Shown: in pieces, positions 1-7,220 of the stretch
Position numbering within the stretch: position 1 is the stretch's first letter
How the letters are laid out: each line of letters begins with the position of its first letter
NCBI GenBank assembly: GCA_017437165.1
Contig: JAFSBS010000330.1
Span: 1 to 7,562, forward strand
Length of the DNA stretch: 7,562 nt
From: Clostridia bacterium
Lineage (GTDB): Bacteria; Bacillota; Clostridia; Oscillospirales; Acutalibacteraceae
Direction: 5' to 3'
Notes under the pieces: model-generated
Databases searched by the model: none
Seen by the model: the letters and a program-made list of their open reading frames with translations, nothing else
Told to the model about the DNA's origin: nothing
Made by a program: the position numbers and the translations under genes

Positions 1-794
1 AAATCTAATTTATGACATTTACCATCATAAAAAATCATATTTTCAGAAGCCGCAGAAGTATCGCCGAATCCGTAACCGATATTATAGCCGAATGGCTTGC
101 CATTTACTGTACCGCTACCAACACCCCAGAACCAAGTGTTATCGTAAGTCCAGACACCCCTACCCCAGTCAAGAATACCATAATCTTTACTATCATTAAA
201 AGTATAAGTTCTGCCCTTTACTGTTACAGAGCCTTTCGCCTTCATACAAGTAATTTTCTGATTATAATAAAATGCCTTTTTATTATTCTTCCAAGGGGTT
301 GCAATAACCATTGTATCCATTGGCGGTTGTTCTAAATAAATATCAGCAACAATCTCTGTGTGGTTAAAGGTTCTTTTAAAATCACAATAAAAGTGTCTGC
401 CTGTGTCAGTTCTGTCAATGCGAAATTCACATGACTTATTTTTAAAAGAAATATCTCCTTTTTCACTTGTAGCGGGTAAATTAAGTTTACCCATTGGCAT
501 AATAGGTATTTCAGTCGCAGAAAATTTTTCTTTTGTTATAAAATCAAAAACAGAGCAATCTATAAGACCCATATACCCATTATCGGCAAAGGTGAAAGAA
601 ACAGCATATTTACCCTCACTGTCAATCACGTGGTAATAGTCCCATTCCTTAAGTCTTGCTTTGTTTGATTTTACCATTGAACGTGAATAGTCATAAACTA
701 AACTATTCGCCCAACCCGCCTCACGCAAAACACCTTTTTCATTGAGTAAATTACCACTACCTGTAAGTTTATGATTAAGATTTTTAAAACTCAT
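1..794 (-). CDS. DUF2804 family protein, C-terminus cut by the window edge
   Basis: The frame is open from the ATG at 794 to the window edge, giving 264 residues of a family that usually runs to roughly 330-350, so about a fifth is missing. The family is recognised from its aromatic- and glycine-rich block: DWGRGVW (residues 209-215), WFWGVGSG (221-228), then FGYNIGYGFGDTSAASEN (235-252) followed by FYDGKCHKL. These match DUF2804 as I know it; its biochemical function is not established. No signal peptide or membrane segment is visible, so it is probably cytoplasmic. Two in-frame ATGs exist. The one at 800 overlaps the upstream stop as ATGA but leaves only 3 bases after the AAAGG at 808-804, while the one at 794 leaves 9, so 794 is preferred. 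It follows the M28 peptidase gene by 2 bases and is probably co-transcribed and translationally coupled with it. The family call is from recall of the motif, not a search. Confidence 0.85.
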   Translation of the reverse strand, partial: MSFKNLNHKLTGSGNLLNEKGVLREAGWANSLVYDYSRSMVKSNKARLKEWDYYHVIDSEGKYAVSFTFADNGYMGLIDCSVFDFITKEKFSATEIPIMPMGKLNLPATSEKGDISFKNKSCEFRIDRTDTGRHFYCDFKRTFNHTEIVADIYLEQPPMDTMVIATPWKNNKKAFYYNQKITCMKAKGSVTVKGRTYTFNDSKDYGILDWGRGVWTYDNTWFWGVGSGTVNGKPFGYNIGYGFGDTSAASENMIFYDGKCHKLD

Positions 795-796
795 AA

Positions 797-2047
797 TCAT
801 ATACCTTTTTCATCAAATAAAAATACTGTTTCAAGTGCTATTTTTACGCCTGCATCAATTGCCTGTGGTTTAATCATTTCTACTGTATCAAGTCTTGTGT
901 GATAATATCTTGATGGTTCAGGATTCATAGCAACAAAAGTAGCTGCTGAAATACCTTTTTGTGAGAATGCCGCCGCATCTGTTGCACCTAATTCAATAGC
1001 ACCTGTGGGTACATCATACCCTGCATTTTTTGCACCATCCTGAATAAGTTTTGCAACACGACTGTCATTTTTAGTAAAACCATTCATATCTTTACTATAA
1101 ATTTTCATAAATTCCATTTCGCAGATTGTATCAACACCAATTACTACTGTTTCAATCTCTTTATTCTGCAATTCAGGGTGATTTTTAACAAATGATTTTG
1201 AACCACGAAGCCCTGCTTCTTCAGCACCTGTTAAAAGCACACAAACTTCAGTATCTTTAAAACGGATGTCATTATCTTTAAGATATTTTACTACTGCGTT
1301 TGAAATAAACACGCCACTTAAATTGTCAATACAACCCGTAACAGGATTCTTATAGTTAATAAAACTGAAGTTAAAACAATAAATGATTATTGTAAGATAA
1401 AGGATAACTGCAAGAATTTTAGCAACTAATCCATCTGAAAGCCATACAATTTCTGAAAAAGCACCATTTGCTGCAACTGCATAAATTGAAAAACCTAAAC
1501 CGATTAAGAGTGAAGCAACTGCACCGTAAATATTAAATGCAACACCTTTTCTGCCCGTTTTGTATGTATATTTCCATTCGTATGCAGAGTCAGTATGAGC
1601 ACAGAGAATAATTCTCTTTTTAGTTTCTTCTTCTGATTTTCTTACACCATAAACATTACCGGCAGTTTTCTTTTTGAAGAAAACATCTAAAACAGGCTTA
1701 TAAAAACCAAATTCAAGTGCAATCATTAAAATAATTGCAAAGAACATAACTGCTGAAACTATATAAAATCCTAATGTAAACATTGCAATAGCTATTACGG
1801 CTAAAACAACACCTATTCTTATCCATGACATAAATGCCTTATCACTGACTTTAAACTCTTCGCGTGAAACTTCATCACAGAAATTATTAAGGTCATTCAT
1901 CATATATTCCTGTGCATTTTTTTCTGCCTCGCTACCCGTGGGTCTCGGACCAAAATTCTTACAACAATTCTTTATGCTTTTTATAGCATAGTTTGTGTAT
2001 TCTCTTACTTTAATATCATAATTTGCGATACTTTCGCTTGCTTTCAT
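797..2047 (-). CDS. Membrane-embedded M28-family zinc metallopeptidase
   Basis: This 416-residue protein carries the full set of M28 (aminopeptidase Y/glutaminyl cyclase-like) two-zinc residues: HTDS with His151 and catalytic-helper Asp153, bridging Asp241 in CIDNLSG, catalytic Glu276 and ligand Glu277 in TGAEEAG, Asp306 in GVDTIC, and His383 in YYHTRLDT. All are present, so an active peptidase, probably an aminopeptidase, is expected; the substrate is unknown. Four hydrophobic stretches interrupt the catalytic fold as two hairpins: about 75-112 (two helices, before HTDS) and about 171-193 plus 207-230 (between HTDS and DNLSG). There is no N-terminal signal peptide. Lys/Arg-rich flanks (KKK at 125-127, KTGRKG near 163-168) suggest by the positive-inside rule that the catalytic parts face the cytoplasm, which is an inference. 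The ATG at 2047 has an AAAGGAG site 10 bases upstream. It has its own predicted promoter after uvrA and heads a two-gene unit with DUF2804. Confidence 0.9.
   Translation of the reverse strand: MKASESIANYDIKVREYTNYAIKSIKNCCKNFGPRPTGSEAEKNAQEYMMNDLNNFCDEVSREEFKVSDKAFMSWIRIGVVLAVIAIAMFTLGFYIVSAVMFFAIILMIALEFGFYKPVLDVFFKKKTAGNVYGVRKSEEETKKRIILCAHTDSAYEWKYTYKTGRKGVAFNIYGAVASLLIGLGFSIYAVAANGAFSEIVWLSDGLVAKILAVILYLTIIIYCFNFSFINYKNPVTGCIDNLSGVFISNAVVKYLKDNDIRFKDTEVCVLLTGAEEAGLRGSKSFVKNHPELQNKEIETVVIGVDTICEMEFMKIYSKDMNGFTKNDSRVAKLIQDGAKNAGYDVPTGAIELGATDAAAFSQKGISAATFVAMNPEPSRYYHTRLDTVEMIKPQAIDAGVKIALETVFLFDEKGI
804..808 (-). promoter_or_regulatory. Ribosome binding site inside the peptidase gene that decides the DUF2804 start
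   Basis: AAAGG lies within the last codons of the M28 peptidase gene (Lys-Gly before the final Ile). Its 9-base distance to the ATG at 794 is normal, while the 3-base distance to the ATG at 800 is too short. Placing the site within the upstream coding sequence implies that translation of the two genes is coupled. Confidence 0.55.
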
Positions 2048-2057
2048 AAATGAATTA

Positions 2058-2064
2058 CTCCTTT
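2058..2064 (-). promoter_or_regulatory. Ribosome binding site of the M28 peptidase gene
   Basis: AAAGGAG lies 10 bases before the ATG at 2047. This is a strong match to the anti-Shine-Dalgarno sequence at slightly long but usable spacing, and it supports this ATG as the start. Confidence 0.7.
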
Positions 2065-2080
2065 AAAAAATATCTCTCAT

Positions 2081-2109
2081 ATTATACATATAAGTCAGTC
2101 AAATATCAA
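2081..2109 (-). promoter_or_regulatory. Predicted sigma-A promoter of the M28 peptidase-DUF2804 unit
   Basis: The minus strand reads TTGATA (2109-2104), a 17-base spacer, then TATAAT (2086-2081). That is 5 of 6 and 6 of 6 matches to the housekeeping consensus at ideal spacing. The -35 begins 4 bases after the uvrA stop codon. The expected start of transcription is near 2074, giving a leader of about 27 bases that carries the AAAGGAG site. No operator-like palindrome is evident in it. Confidence 0.7.
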
Positions 2110-2113
2110 CATT

Positions 2114-4945
2114 TTATTCAGATAAAATTCTTTTTAAATACTGACCTGTGTAAGATTTTTTATTTTTTGCCACTTCTTCCGGTGTGCCTGTCACAACAAC
2201 AGTTCCGCCACCATTACCTCCTTCAGGCCCTAAATCTATAATATAATCGGCAGTTTTTATAACATCTAAATTATGCTCAATTACAACAATACTGTTCTGG
2301 GCATCTACAAGACGATTTAAAACCTCTAAAAGTTTACTTACATCGGCAGAATGAAGACCTGTTGTTGGTTCATCTAAAATATAAATTGTTCTGCCTGTTG
2401 AACGTCTTGAAAGTTCGGTTGCAAGTTTAACCCTTTGCGCCTCACCACCGGAAAGTGTTGTTGCGGGTTGACCTAAAGTAATATAACCCAAACCAACATC
2501 ATTAAGTGTTTCTAATTTCCTATAAATTTTAGGGTGATTTTTAAAGAATTCGGTTGCTTCTTCTACTGTCATATTAAGAACATCTGAAATACTTTTACCC
2601 TTATAAAGAACTTCCAATGTTTCACGGTTATATCTTGCACCGTGACAGACTTCACAAGGAACATAAACATCTGAAAGGAAGTTCATTTCGATTTTTATAA
2701 TACCATCGCCCTCACACGCTTCACAACGACCACCTTTTACATTGAATGAAAATCTACCTGCAGAGTAACCTTTCATTTTTGCATCTTGTGTCTGTGCGAA
2801 AAGCTCACGTATATCCGTAAACACTCCTGTATAAGTTGCAGGATTTGAGCGTGGAGTTCTGCCAATAGGTGATTGGTCAATATCTATAACCTTATCAAGA
2901 TATTCAAGACCTTTTATCTCCTTGTGTTTGCCCGGAAATTTTCTTGCACCATTAAGCTCTGCGGCTAACTTTTTAAATAAAATTTCATTGATTAAAGAAG
3001 ATTTACCCGAACCCGAAACACCTGTTACTGCAACAAATTTACCAAGCGGTATCTCGACATCAATATCTTTAAGATTATTTTCAGCAGCACCTTTAATAAC
3101 TAAAGCTTTACCATTGCCTTTTCTTCTGCTTTCAGGTATTGCAATTTTTCTTTTACCTGAAAGGTACTGACCAGTAATGGACTCTTTGCATTTTTTAATA
3201 TCTTTTACTGCACCCTGAAAAACAATTTCACCACCATGAACACCTGCACCCGGACCTACATCGACAATATAGTCTGCAGAATTCATAGTATCTTCATCGT
3301 GTTCAACGACAATTAAAGTATTACCCAAATCTCTTAAATTCTTTAGTGATTGCAACAGTTTGTCGTTATCTCTCTGATGTAAACCTATACTTGGTTCGTC
3401 AAGAATATATAAAACTCCCATTAAAGAAGAACCGATTTGTGTAGCAAGTCTTATTCTCTGACTTTCACCACCTGAAAGTGTACCTGCCGAACGGGAAAGT
3501 GTTAAATAATCAAGACCAACATCACAAAGAAATGAAAGTCGTGAACGGATTTCTTTGAAAATCTGTTTACCGATTTTTTTATCTTTTTCTGAAAGATTTT
3601 CCTGAATTTCATCTATAAATGCAAGTTCATCTTTTACAGACATATCGGTGAATTCCATAATATTTTTACCGCCGACTGTTACTGCTAATGATGCGGGTTT
3701 AAGTCTTTTACCTTTACAAGCAGGACACGGACTTTCTGTCATATATTGTTCTATATCATTTCTCGACCAGTCGCTTGTTGTTTCTCTGTGGCGACGTTCG
3801 AGGTTGTTTACAATACCTTCAAAATCGGTCATATAAGTACCGCTACCATACTCATTTACACGAGTAACTTGTATTCTTTCGCCTTTTGTTCCATAAAAAA
3901 TTGCATTCTGCCCCTCTTTAGAAATATCTTTAAAAGGTGTATCAAAAGTAAAGTTGTACTTTTCTGCAAGTGCTGCGTAATACATACCCGCAATTGTACT
4001 TCTATCACTTTGTCCCCAACCGCAACCTTTAATTGCACCTTCGTTTATTGAAAGATTTCTGTTAGGAACTAATAAATCTTCTGAAACACGTAAAAACATA
4101 CTAAGTCCAGAACAAGTAGGACAAGCTCCGAAAGGATTATTAAACGAAAACATTCGTGGTTCTAACTCATCCATAAAAGAACCATGTTCGGGGCAAGCAA
4201 AATTTTGTGAGTATAATTGCTCCTCACCATCTACAACAGCAATTAAAACTGTACCATCTGTAATTGAAAACGCCGTTTCTAAAGAATCCGCAAGTCGAGA
4301 TGAAATCTCTCTTTTCATAACAAGGCGGTCAACAATTATTTCAATATTATGTTTAATATTCTTTTCTAATTTTATATCTTCAGATAGATCATATATAATT
4401 CCGTCAATTCTTGCTCTTACATAACCCGATTTAGAAGCGTGTTCAAGTTCTTTTTTAAATTCACCTTTTTTACCTTTAGCAATTGGTGCTAAAACCTGAA
4501 ACTTTGTTCCATCTGGGAGTTCCATTACCTTATCTACAATCTGGTCAACTGTCTGTGTTTTAATTTCTTTACCACAAACAGGACAATGTGGCACACCTAC
4601 TCTTGCGTACAAAAGACGAAGGTAATCATAAATTTCTGTAACTGTACCAACTGTTGAACGCGGGTTTTTAGATGTAGTTTTCTGGTCAATTGATATTGCA
4701 GGTGAAAGACCTTCAATACTTTCAACATCGGGCTTATCCATCTGCCCTAAAAACTGACGGGCATAAGAAGAAAGACTTTCCATATATCTTCTCTGTCCTT
4801 CAGCATAGATTGTATCAAAAGCAAGTGAAGATTTACCTGAACCGGAAAGACCTGTAAAAACTACGAGTTTATCTCTTGGTATTTCAACATTTACATTTTT
4901 TAAATTATGAACTTTTGCACCTTTTACTTTTAAATTTTTCTCCAT
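2114..4945 (-). CDS. uvrA: UvrABC excision nuclease subunit A (DNA damage-sensing ATPase)
   Basis: UvrA dimers scan DNA for bulky lesions in nucleotide excision repair and load UvrB at the damage. The 943 residues match the family's usual length of about 940. Two ABC ATPase modules are complete. The first has Walker [10 protein letters not shown] (Lys38), signature LSGGESQ (490-496) and Walker [11 protein letters not shown] (Asp516-Glu517). The second has Walker [10 protein letters not shown] (Lys648), signature LSGGEAQ (831-837) and [10 protein letters not shown] (Asp858-Glu859). Metal-binding cysteines are intact: Cys121/124, Cys251 with His254, Cys275/278, Cys407/410, and the C-terminal zinc finger C741-x2-C744-x19-C764-x2-C767 that helps read damage. 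The start at 4945 aligns with the conserved N-terminus; an AGGT site overlaps the uvrB stop with 7 bases of spacing. The gene follows uvrB by 9 bases, so the two are co-transcribed. No frameshift or lost residue was seen. Confidence 0.98.
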   Translation of the reverse strand: MEKNLKVKGAKVHNLKNVNVEIPRDKLVVFTGLSGSGKSSLAFDTIYAEGQRRYMESLSSYARQFLGQMDKPDVESIEGLSPAISIDQKTTSKNPRSTVGTVTEIYDYLRLLYARVGVPHCPVCGKEIKTQTVDQIVDKVMELPDGTKFQVLAPIAKGKKGEFKKELEHASKSGYVRARIDGIIYDLSEDIKLEKNIKHNIEIIVDRLVMKREISSRLADSLETAFSITDGTVLIAVVDGEEQLYSQNFACPEHGSFMDELEPRMFSFNNPFGACPTCSGLSMFLRVSEDLLVPNRNLSINEGAIKGCGWGQSDRSTIAGMYYAALAEKYNFTFDTPFKDISKEGQNAIFYGTKGERIQVTRVNEYGSGTYMTDFEGIVNNLERRHRETTSDWSRNDIEQYMTESPCPACKGKRLKPASLAVTVGGKNIMEFTDMSVKDELAFIDEIQENLSEKDKKIGKQIFKEIRSRLSFLCDVGLDYLTLSRSAGTLSGGESQRIRLATQIGSSLMGVLYILDEPSIGLHQRDNDKLLQSLKNLRDLGNTLIVVEHDEDTMNSADYIVDVGPGAGVHGGEIVFQGAVKDIKKCKESITGQYLSGKRKIAIPESRRKGNGKALVIKGAAENNLKDIDVEIPLGKFVAVTGVSGSGKSSLINEILFKKLAAELNGARKFPGKHKEIKGLEYLDKVIDIDQSPIGRTPRSNPATYTGVFTDIRELFAQTQDAKMKGYSAGRFSFNVKGGRCEACEGDGIIKIEMNFLSDVYVPCEVCHGARYNRETLEVLYKGKSISDVLNMTVEEATEFFKNHPKIYRKLETLNDVGLGYITLGQPATTLSGGEAQRVKLATELSRRSTGRTIYILDEPTTGLHSADVSKLLEVLNRLVDAQNSIVVIEHNLDVIKTADYIIDLGPEGGNGGGTVVVTGTPEEVAKNKKSYTGQYLKRILSE

Positions 4946-4952
4946 TTTAACT

Positions 4953-4956
4953 ACCT
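4953..4956 (-). promoter_or_regulatory. uvrA ribosome binding site overlapping the uvrB stop codon
   Basis: The weak AGGT shares two bases with the TAG stop of uvrB and lies 7 bases before the uvrA ATG. A ribosome finishing uvrB sits directly on it, which favours coupled production of the two partner proteins. Confidence 0.5.
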
Positions 4957-6916
4957 AACTATTCTTTATTTTCTCTATCTGGTCTCTTAAATATGCCGCG
5001 TGTTCAAACTCAAGAAGTTTTGCGGCAGCTCTCATTTCTTTAGTAAGTTTTTCTATTAACTGATTTTTTTCATTAGCAGAGAACCGTTTTTTAGCAATTT
5101 TTTCCTGAACATTATCTTTTGAAGAAATCTCAAGAATTTCACGAACATCTTTCCTGATAGTTTCAGGAACAATGCCGTTTTCTTCGTTATATTTCATTTG
5201 TTTTTCGCGTCTTCTGTAAGTTTCGTTTATAGCATTTTCCATAGAGCGTGTAACTTCATCGGCATACATAATAACCTGACCATTTGCGTTACGTGCCGCC
5301 CTGCCTATTGTCTGCACAAGAGACGTTTCGCTTCTTAAAAAGCCTTCTTTATCTGCATCAAGAATTGCTACAAGTGACACCTCAGGAATATCAAGTCCTT
5401 CACGCAGAAGATTGATACCAACAAGAACATCAAATTCACCAAGTCTTAAATCCCTGATAATTTCCATTCTTTCAATTGTATCAACATCATAATGCATATA
5501 ACGGACTTTTATTTTACAACCTTCGAGATATTCCGTTAAATCTTCTGCCATTTTTCTTGTGAGCGTTGTAACTAAAACACGTTCCTTTTTATCTACCCTT
5601 ATATTGATTTCAGAAATCAAATCGTCAATTTGTCCGTCGGTACTTCTGACGAAAATTTCCGGGTCTAAAAGACCTGTCGGTCTTATAACCTGTTCTGCAA
5701 TTTTTGCACTCTTTGATTTTTCAAACTCACCCGGTGTAGCACTTACGAAAATTCTCTGATTTGTTTTCTCATAAAATTCATCAAATTTAAGCGGTCTGTT
5801 ATCAAACGCAGATGGAAGTCTGAACCCGAAATTAACAAGACTTTCTTTTCTTGAACGGTCCCCACCAAACATACCACGCACTTGTGGTAAAGTTACGTGA
5901 GACTCATCGACGAATAACAAAAAATCATCAGGGAAGTAGTCGAGTAGAGTAAATGGTGCAGTACCAGGCGCTCTACCAGACATAACTCGTGAATAATTTT
6001 CAATACCTTTGCAGAAACCTGTTTCACGAAGCATCTCAATATCATATTGTGTACGTTGCATAATTCTTTGTGCTTCTAAAAGTTTGCCTTCTTTTTTGAA
6101 GTTCTCGGCAGTTTCAGTCATTTCATTATAAATTTCTTCTAACGCTCTTTCCATTTTTTCATGCTCAACAACATAATGAGAAGCGGGATAAATAGCAACA
6201 TGAGAAAGATTACACTTTATTTCACCTGTAAGCGGATTAAACTCTGAAATTCTGTCTATTTCATCACCAAAAAACTCAACTCTTATAGCATTCTCTGATG
6301 AATATACAGGAAAAATTTCTACTGTATCACCTTTTACTCTGAATTTATTTCTTTCAAAAGCAACGTCATTTCTTTCATATTGGATTGCAACTAATTTATT
6401 AAGAAGTGCATCACGTTCTTTTTGCATCCCCGTTCTTAAAGATATAACCATACTTCTGTAATCAATAGGGTCACCTAATGTATAAATACACGAAACAGAT
6501 GCTACAATTATAACATCTCGTCTTTCTGAAAGTGCAGATGTCGCAGAGTGGCGCAATTTATCTATTTCATCATTTACCGCACTGTCTTTTTCAATGTAAG
6601 TGTCAGTTGTCGGGATATATGCTTCCGGTTGATAATAATCGTAATAACTAACAAAATATTCCACCGCGTTTTCGGGAAAGAACTCCTTGAACTCGGTGCA
6701 AAGTTGTGCAGCAAGTGTTTTATTGTGAGCGAGAACAAGTGTTGGTTTATTAACATTCGCAATAATATTCGCCATTGTAAAAGTTTTACCACTGCCCGTA
6801 ACTCCTAAAAGTGTTTGTTCTTTAAGTCCTGCATTTACACCATCTGTCAATGCTTTTATTGCTTCAGGCTGGTCACCCATAGGCTTGTAATCACTGTGTA
6901 AAATAAACTTATCCAT
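4955..6916 (-). CDS. uvrB: UvrABC excision nuclease subunit B (damage-verifying helicase-like ATPase)
   Basis: UvrB receives the lesion from UvrA, inserts its beta-hairpin between the strands to verify damage, then recruits UvrC for incision. The 653 residues are typical of the family. In order: Walker A GVTGSGKT (Lys44); the aromatic beta-hairpin start [14 protein letters not shown] (87-100, tyrosines 91, 92, 94, 95); the hairpin end near [12 protein letters not shown] (123-134); Walker B FVDESH (Asp337-Glu338); helicase motif VSATPGEFE (391-399); [11 protein letters not shown] (505-515); motif [11 protein letters not shown] (535-543, Arg542 as likely arginine finger); and a C-terminal UVR domain (about 616-651) that contacts UvrC and UvrA. 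The ATG at 6916 has GGAGGTG just upstream and gives the conserved N-terminus. It is first in a uvrB-uvrA operon with its own promoter. uvrC is not in the window. No defects were seen. Confidence 0.98.
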   Translation of the reverse strand: MDKFILHSDYKPMGDQPEAIKALTDGVNAGLKEQTLLGVTGSGKTFTMANIIANVNKPTLVLAHNKTLAAQLCTEFKEFFPENAVEYFVSYYDYYQPEAYIPTTDTYIEKDSAVNDEIDKLRHSATSALSERRDVIIVASVSCIYTLGDPIDYRSMVISLRTGMQKERDALLNKLVAIQYERNDVAFERNKFRVKGDTVEIFPVYSSENAIRVEFFGDEIDRISEFNPLTGEIKCNLSHVAIYPASHYVVEHEKMERALEEIYNEMTETAENFKKEGKLLEAQRIMQRTQYDIEMLRETGFCKGIENYSRVMSGRAPGTAPFTLLDYFPDDFLLFVDESHVTLPQVRGMFGGDRSRKESLVNFGFRLPSAFDNRPLKFDEFYEKTNQRIFVSATPGEFEKSKSAKIAEQVIRPTGLLDPEIFVRSTDGQIDDLISEINIRVDKKERVLVTTLTRKMAEDLTEYLEGCKIKVRYMHYDVDTIERMEIIRDLRLGEFDVLVGINLLREGLDIPEVSLVAILDADKEGFLRSETSLVQTIGRAARNANGQVIMYADEVTRSMENAINETYRRREKQMKYNEENGIVPETIRKDVREILEISSKDNVQEKIAKKRFSANEKNQLIEKLTKEMRAAAKLLEFEHAAYLRDQIEKIKNS

Positions 6917-6920
6917 ACTG

Positions 6921-6927
6921 CACCTCC
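6921..6927 (-). promoter_or_regulatory. uvrB ribosome binding site
   Basis: GGAGGTG, a near-perfect Shine-Dalgarno, has its GGAGG core 6 bases before the ATG at 6916. It is much stronger than the uvrA site downstream. Confidence 0.8.
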
Positions 6928-6948
6928 GTTTTATCGAAATACTAAATT

Positions 6949-6978
6949 ATTATACCACAAAGTAGTTGCAAGTAGCAA
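6949..6978 (-). promoter_or_regulatory. Predicted uvrBA promoter with extended -10
   Basis: The minus strand carries a perfect TATAAT (6954-6949) preceded by TGG, which forms the TGn extended -10 motif. A modest TTGCTA (6978-6973, 4 of 6 matches to TTGACA) lies 18 bases upstream. Transcription should start near 6942, leaving a leader of about 25 bases. The spacer contains two direct copies of CTACTT ten bases apart. No GAAC-N4-GTTC type LexA box was found here. Confidence 0.65.
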
Positions 6979-6983
6979 GAAAA

Positions 6984-7013
6984 ATTGAAAATTGAAAGTT
7001 GAAATTTGAAAAT
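6984..7013 (+). repeat. Heptamer array, four copies of NTTGAAA
   Basis: Four exact consecutive 7-base units read ATTGAAA, ATTGAAA, GTTGAAA and TTTGAAA (6984-7011), followed by AT. Only the first base of the unit varies. The array ends 5 bases from the predicted uvrB -35 hexamer. Its last 15 bases (6999-7013) recur exactly, inverted, at 7176-7190. Confidence 0.8.
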
Positions 7014-7069
7014 CCGGTAAATTGACCTTTTCATTTATACTAATTACAAACATTAAAACTTAAATATAA

Positions 7070-7115
7070 AAATTCTATCATTTTTAGTTTATACAAACTT
7101 CAAATGATAGAATTT
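7070..7115. terminator. Palindromic hairpin, probable bidirectional intrinsic terminator
   Basis: Arms 7070-7083 and 7102-7115 are perfectly complementary over 14 bp (AAATTCTATCATTT and its reverse complement). An inner AGTTT/AAACT stem (7086-7090 with 7095-7099) closes a 4-base loop. On the plus strand the right arm runs into TTTCTTGTTTTT (7113-7124); on the minus strand the arm ends in five Ts followed by more T-rich sequence. Its place after the stop codon at 7221 suits termination of the repeat-protein transcript. The stem is AT-rich (two G-C pairs in 14), which makes it weaker than a classical terminator. Confidence 0.55.
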
Positions 7116-7159
7116 CTTGTTTTTATGAATAACTAATTATAATGCCGACCGCAGGTCCA

Positions 7160-7191
7160 CAATTTTCAATTTTCCATTTTCAAATTTCAAT
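7160..7191 (-). repeat. Inverted heptamer array, four copies of NTTGAAA plus a partial
   Basis: Read on the minus strand from 7191: ATTGAAA, TTTGAAA, ATGGAAA (one mismatch), ATTGAAA and a partial ATTG. It is the same unit as the array at 6984-7013 but in the opposite orientation, so the two arrays form imperfect arms around about 150 bases. The exact shared arm is 15 bases long. Confidence 0.75.
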
Positions 7192-7220
7192 TCAAAATAG
7201 AATTCTGCATTTGTCAAAAG

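Larger units (their letters stand above)
6917..7220. other. 304-base non-coding gap between the fibronectin-III repeat gene and uvrB
   Basis: No credible coding sequence is present on either strand. From the uvrB side outward the gap holds: ribosome binding site, promoter, first heptamer array (6984-7013), an AT-rich stretch, a palindromic hairpin (7070-7115), a short GC-rich patch with GACC-GCA-GGTC (7147-7157), the second, inverted heptamer array (7160-7191), and about 30 bases to the stop codon at 7221. The octamer ACTAATTA occurs at both 7039-7046 and 7132-7139, on either side of the hairpin. Confidence 0.75.

Noticed and set aside
12..636. Plus-strand open frames at 12-335 and 403-636
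   Set aside because: They lie antisense to the DUF2804 reading frame, which carries recognisable family motifs throughout. Their translations show no family features, and neither has a good ribosome binding site.
797..2047. Peptidase as a secreted lipoprotein or signal-peptide enzyme
   Set aside because: The N-terminus is charged and hydrophilic for about 70 residues; the hydrophobic parts are internal hairpins, and there is no lipobox.
2065..2103. Possible terminator after uvrA (AT-rich near-palindromic stretch followed by TTTTTT)
   Set aside because: I could not form a stem of more than a few weak pairs, and the stretch is better explained as promoter and leader sequence.
2922..4051. Several plus-strand and alternate-frame open frames inside uvrA
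   Set aside because: uvrA is intact and conserved across the whole stretch; these are by-products of its codon use.
6548..6808. Open frames opposite and offset within uvrB
   Set aside because: They overlap the conserved Walker A and beta-hairpin region of uvrB and have no features of their own.
2114..6916. Frameshift or missing catalytic residue in uvrA or uvrB
   Set aside because: All ATPase, zinc-finger, hairpin and UVR-domain motifs were located in frame and at expected spacing.
6984..7191. CRISPR-like array
   Set aside because: The unit is 7 bases with no spacers and the two arrays are inverted; no cas gene is present.
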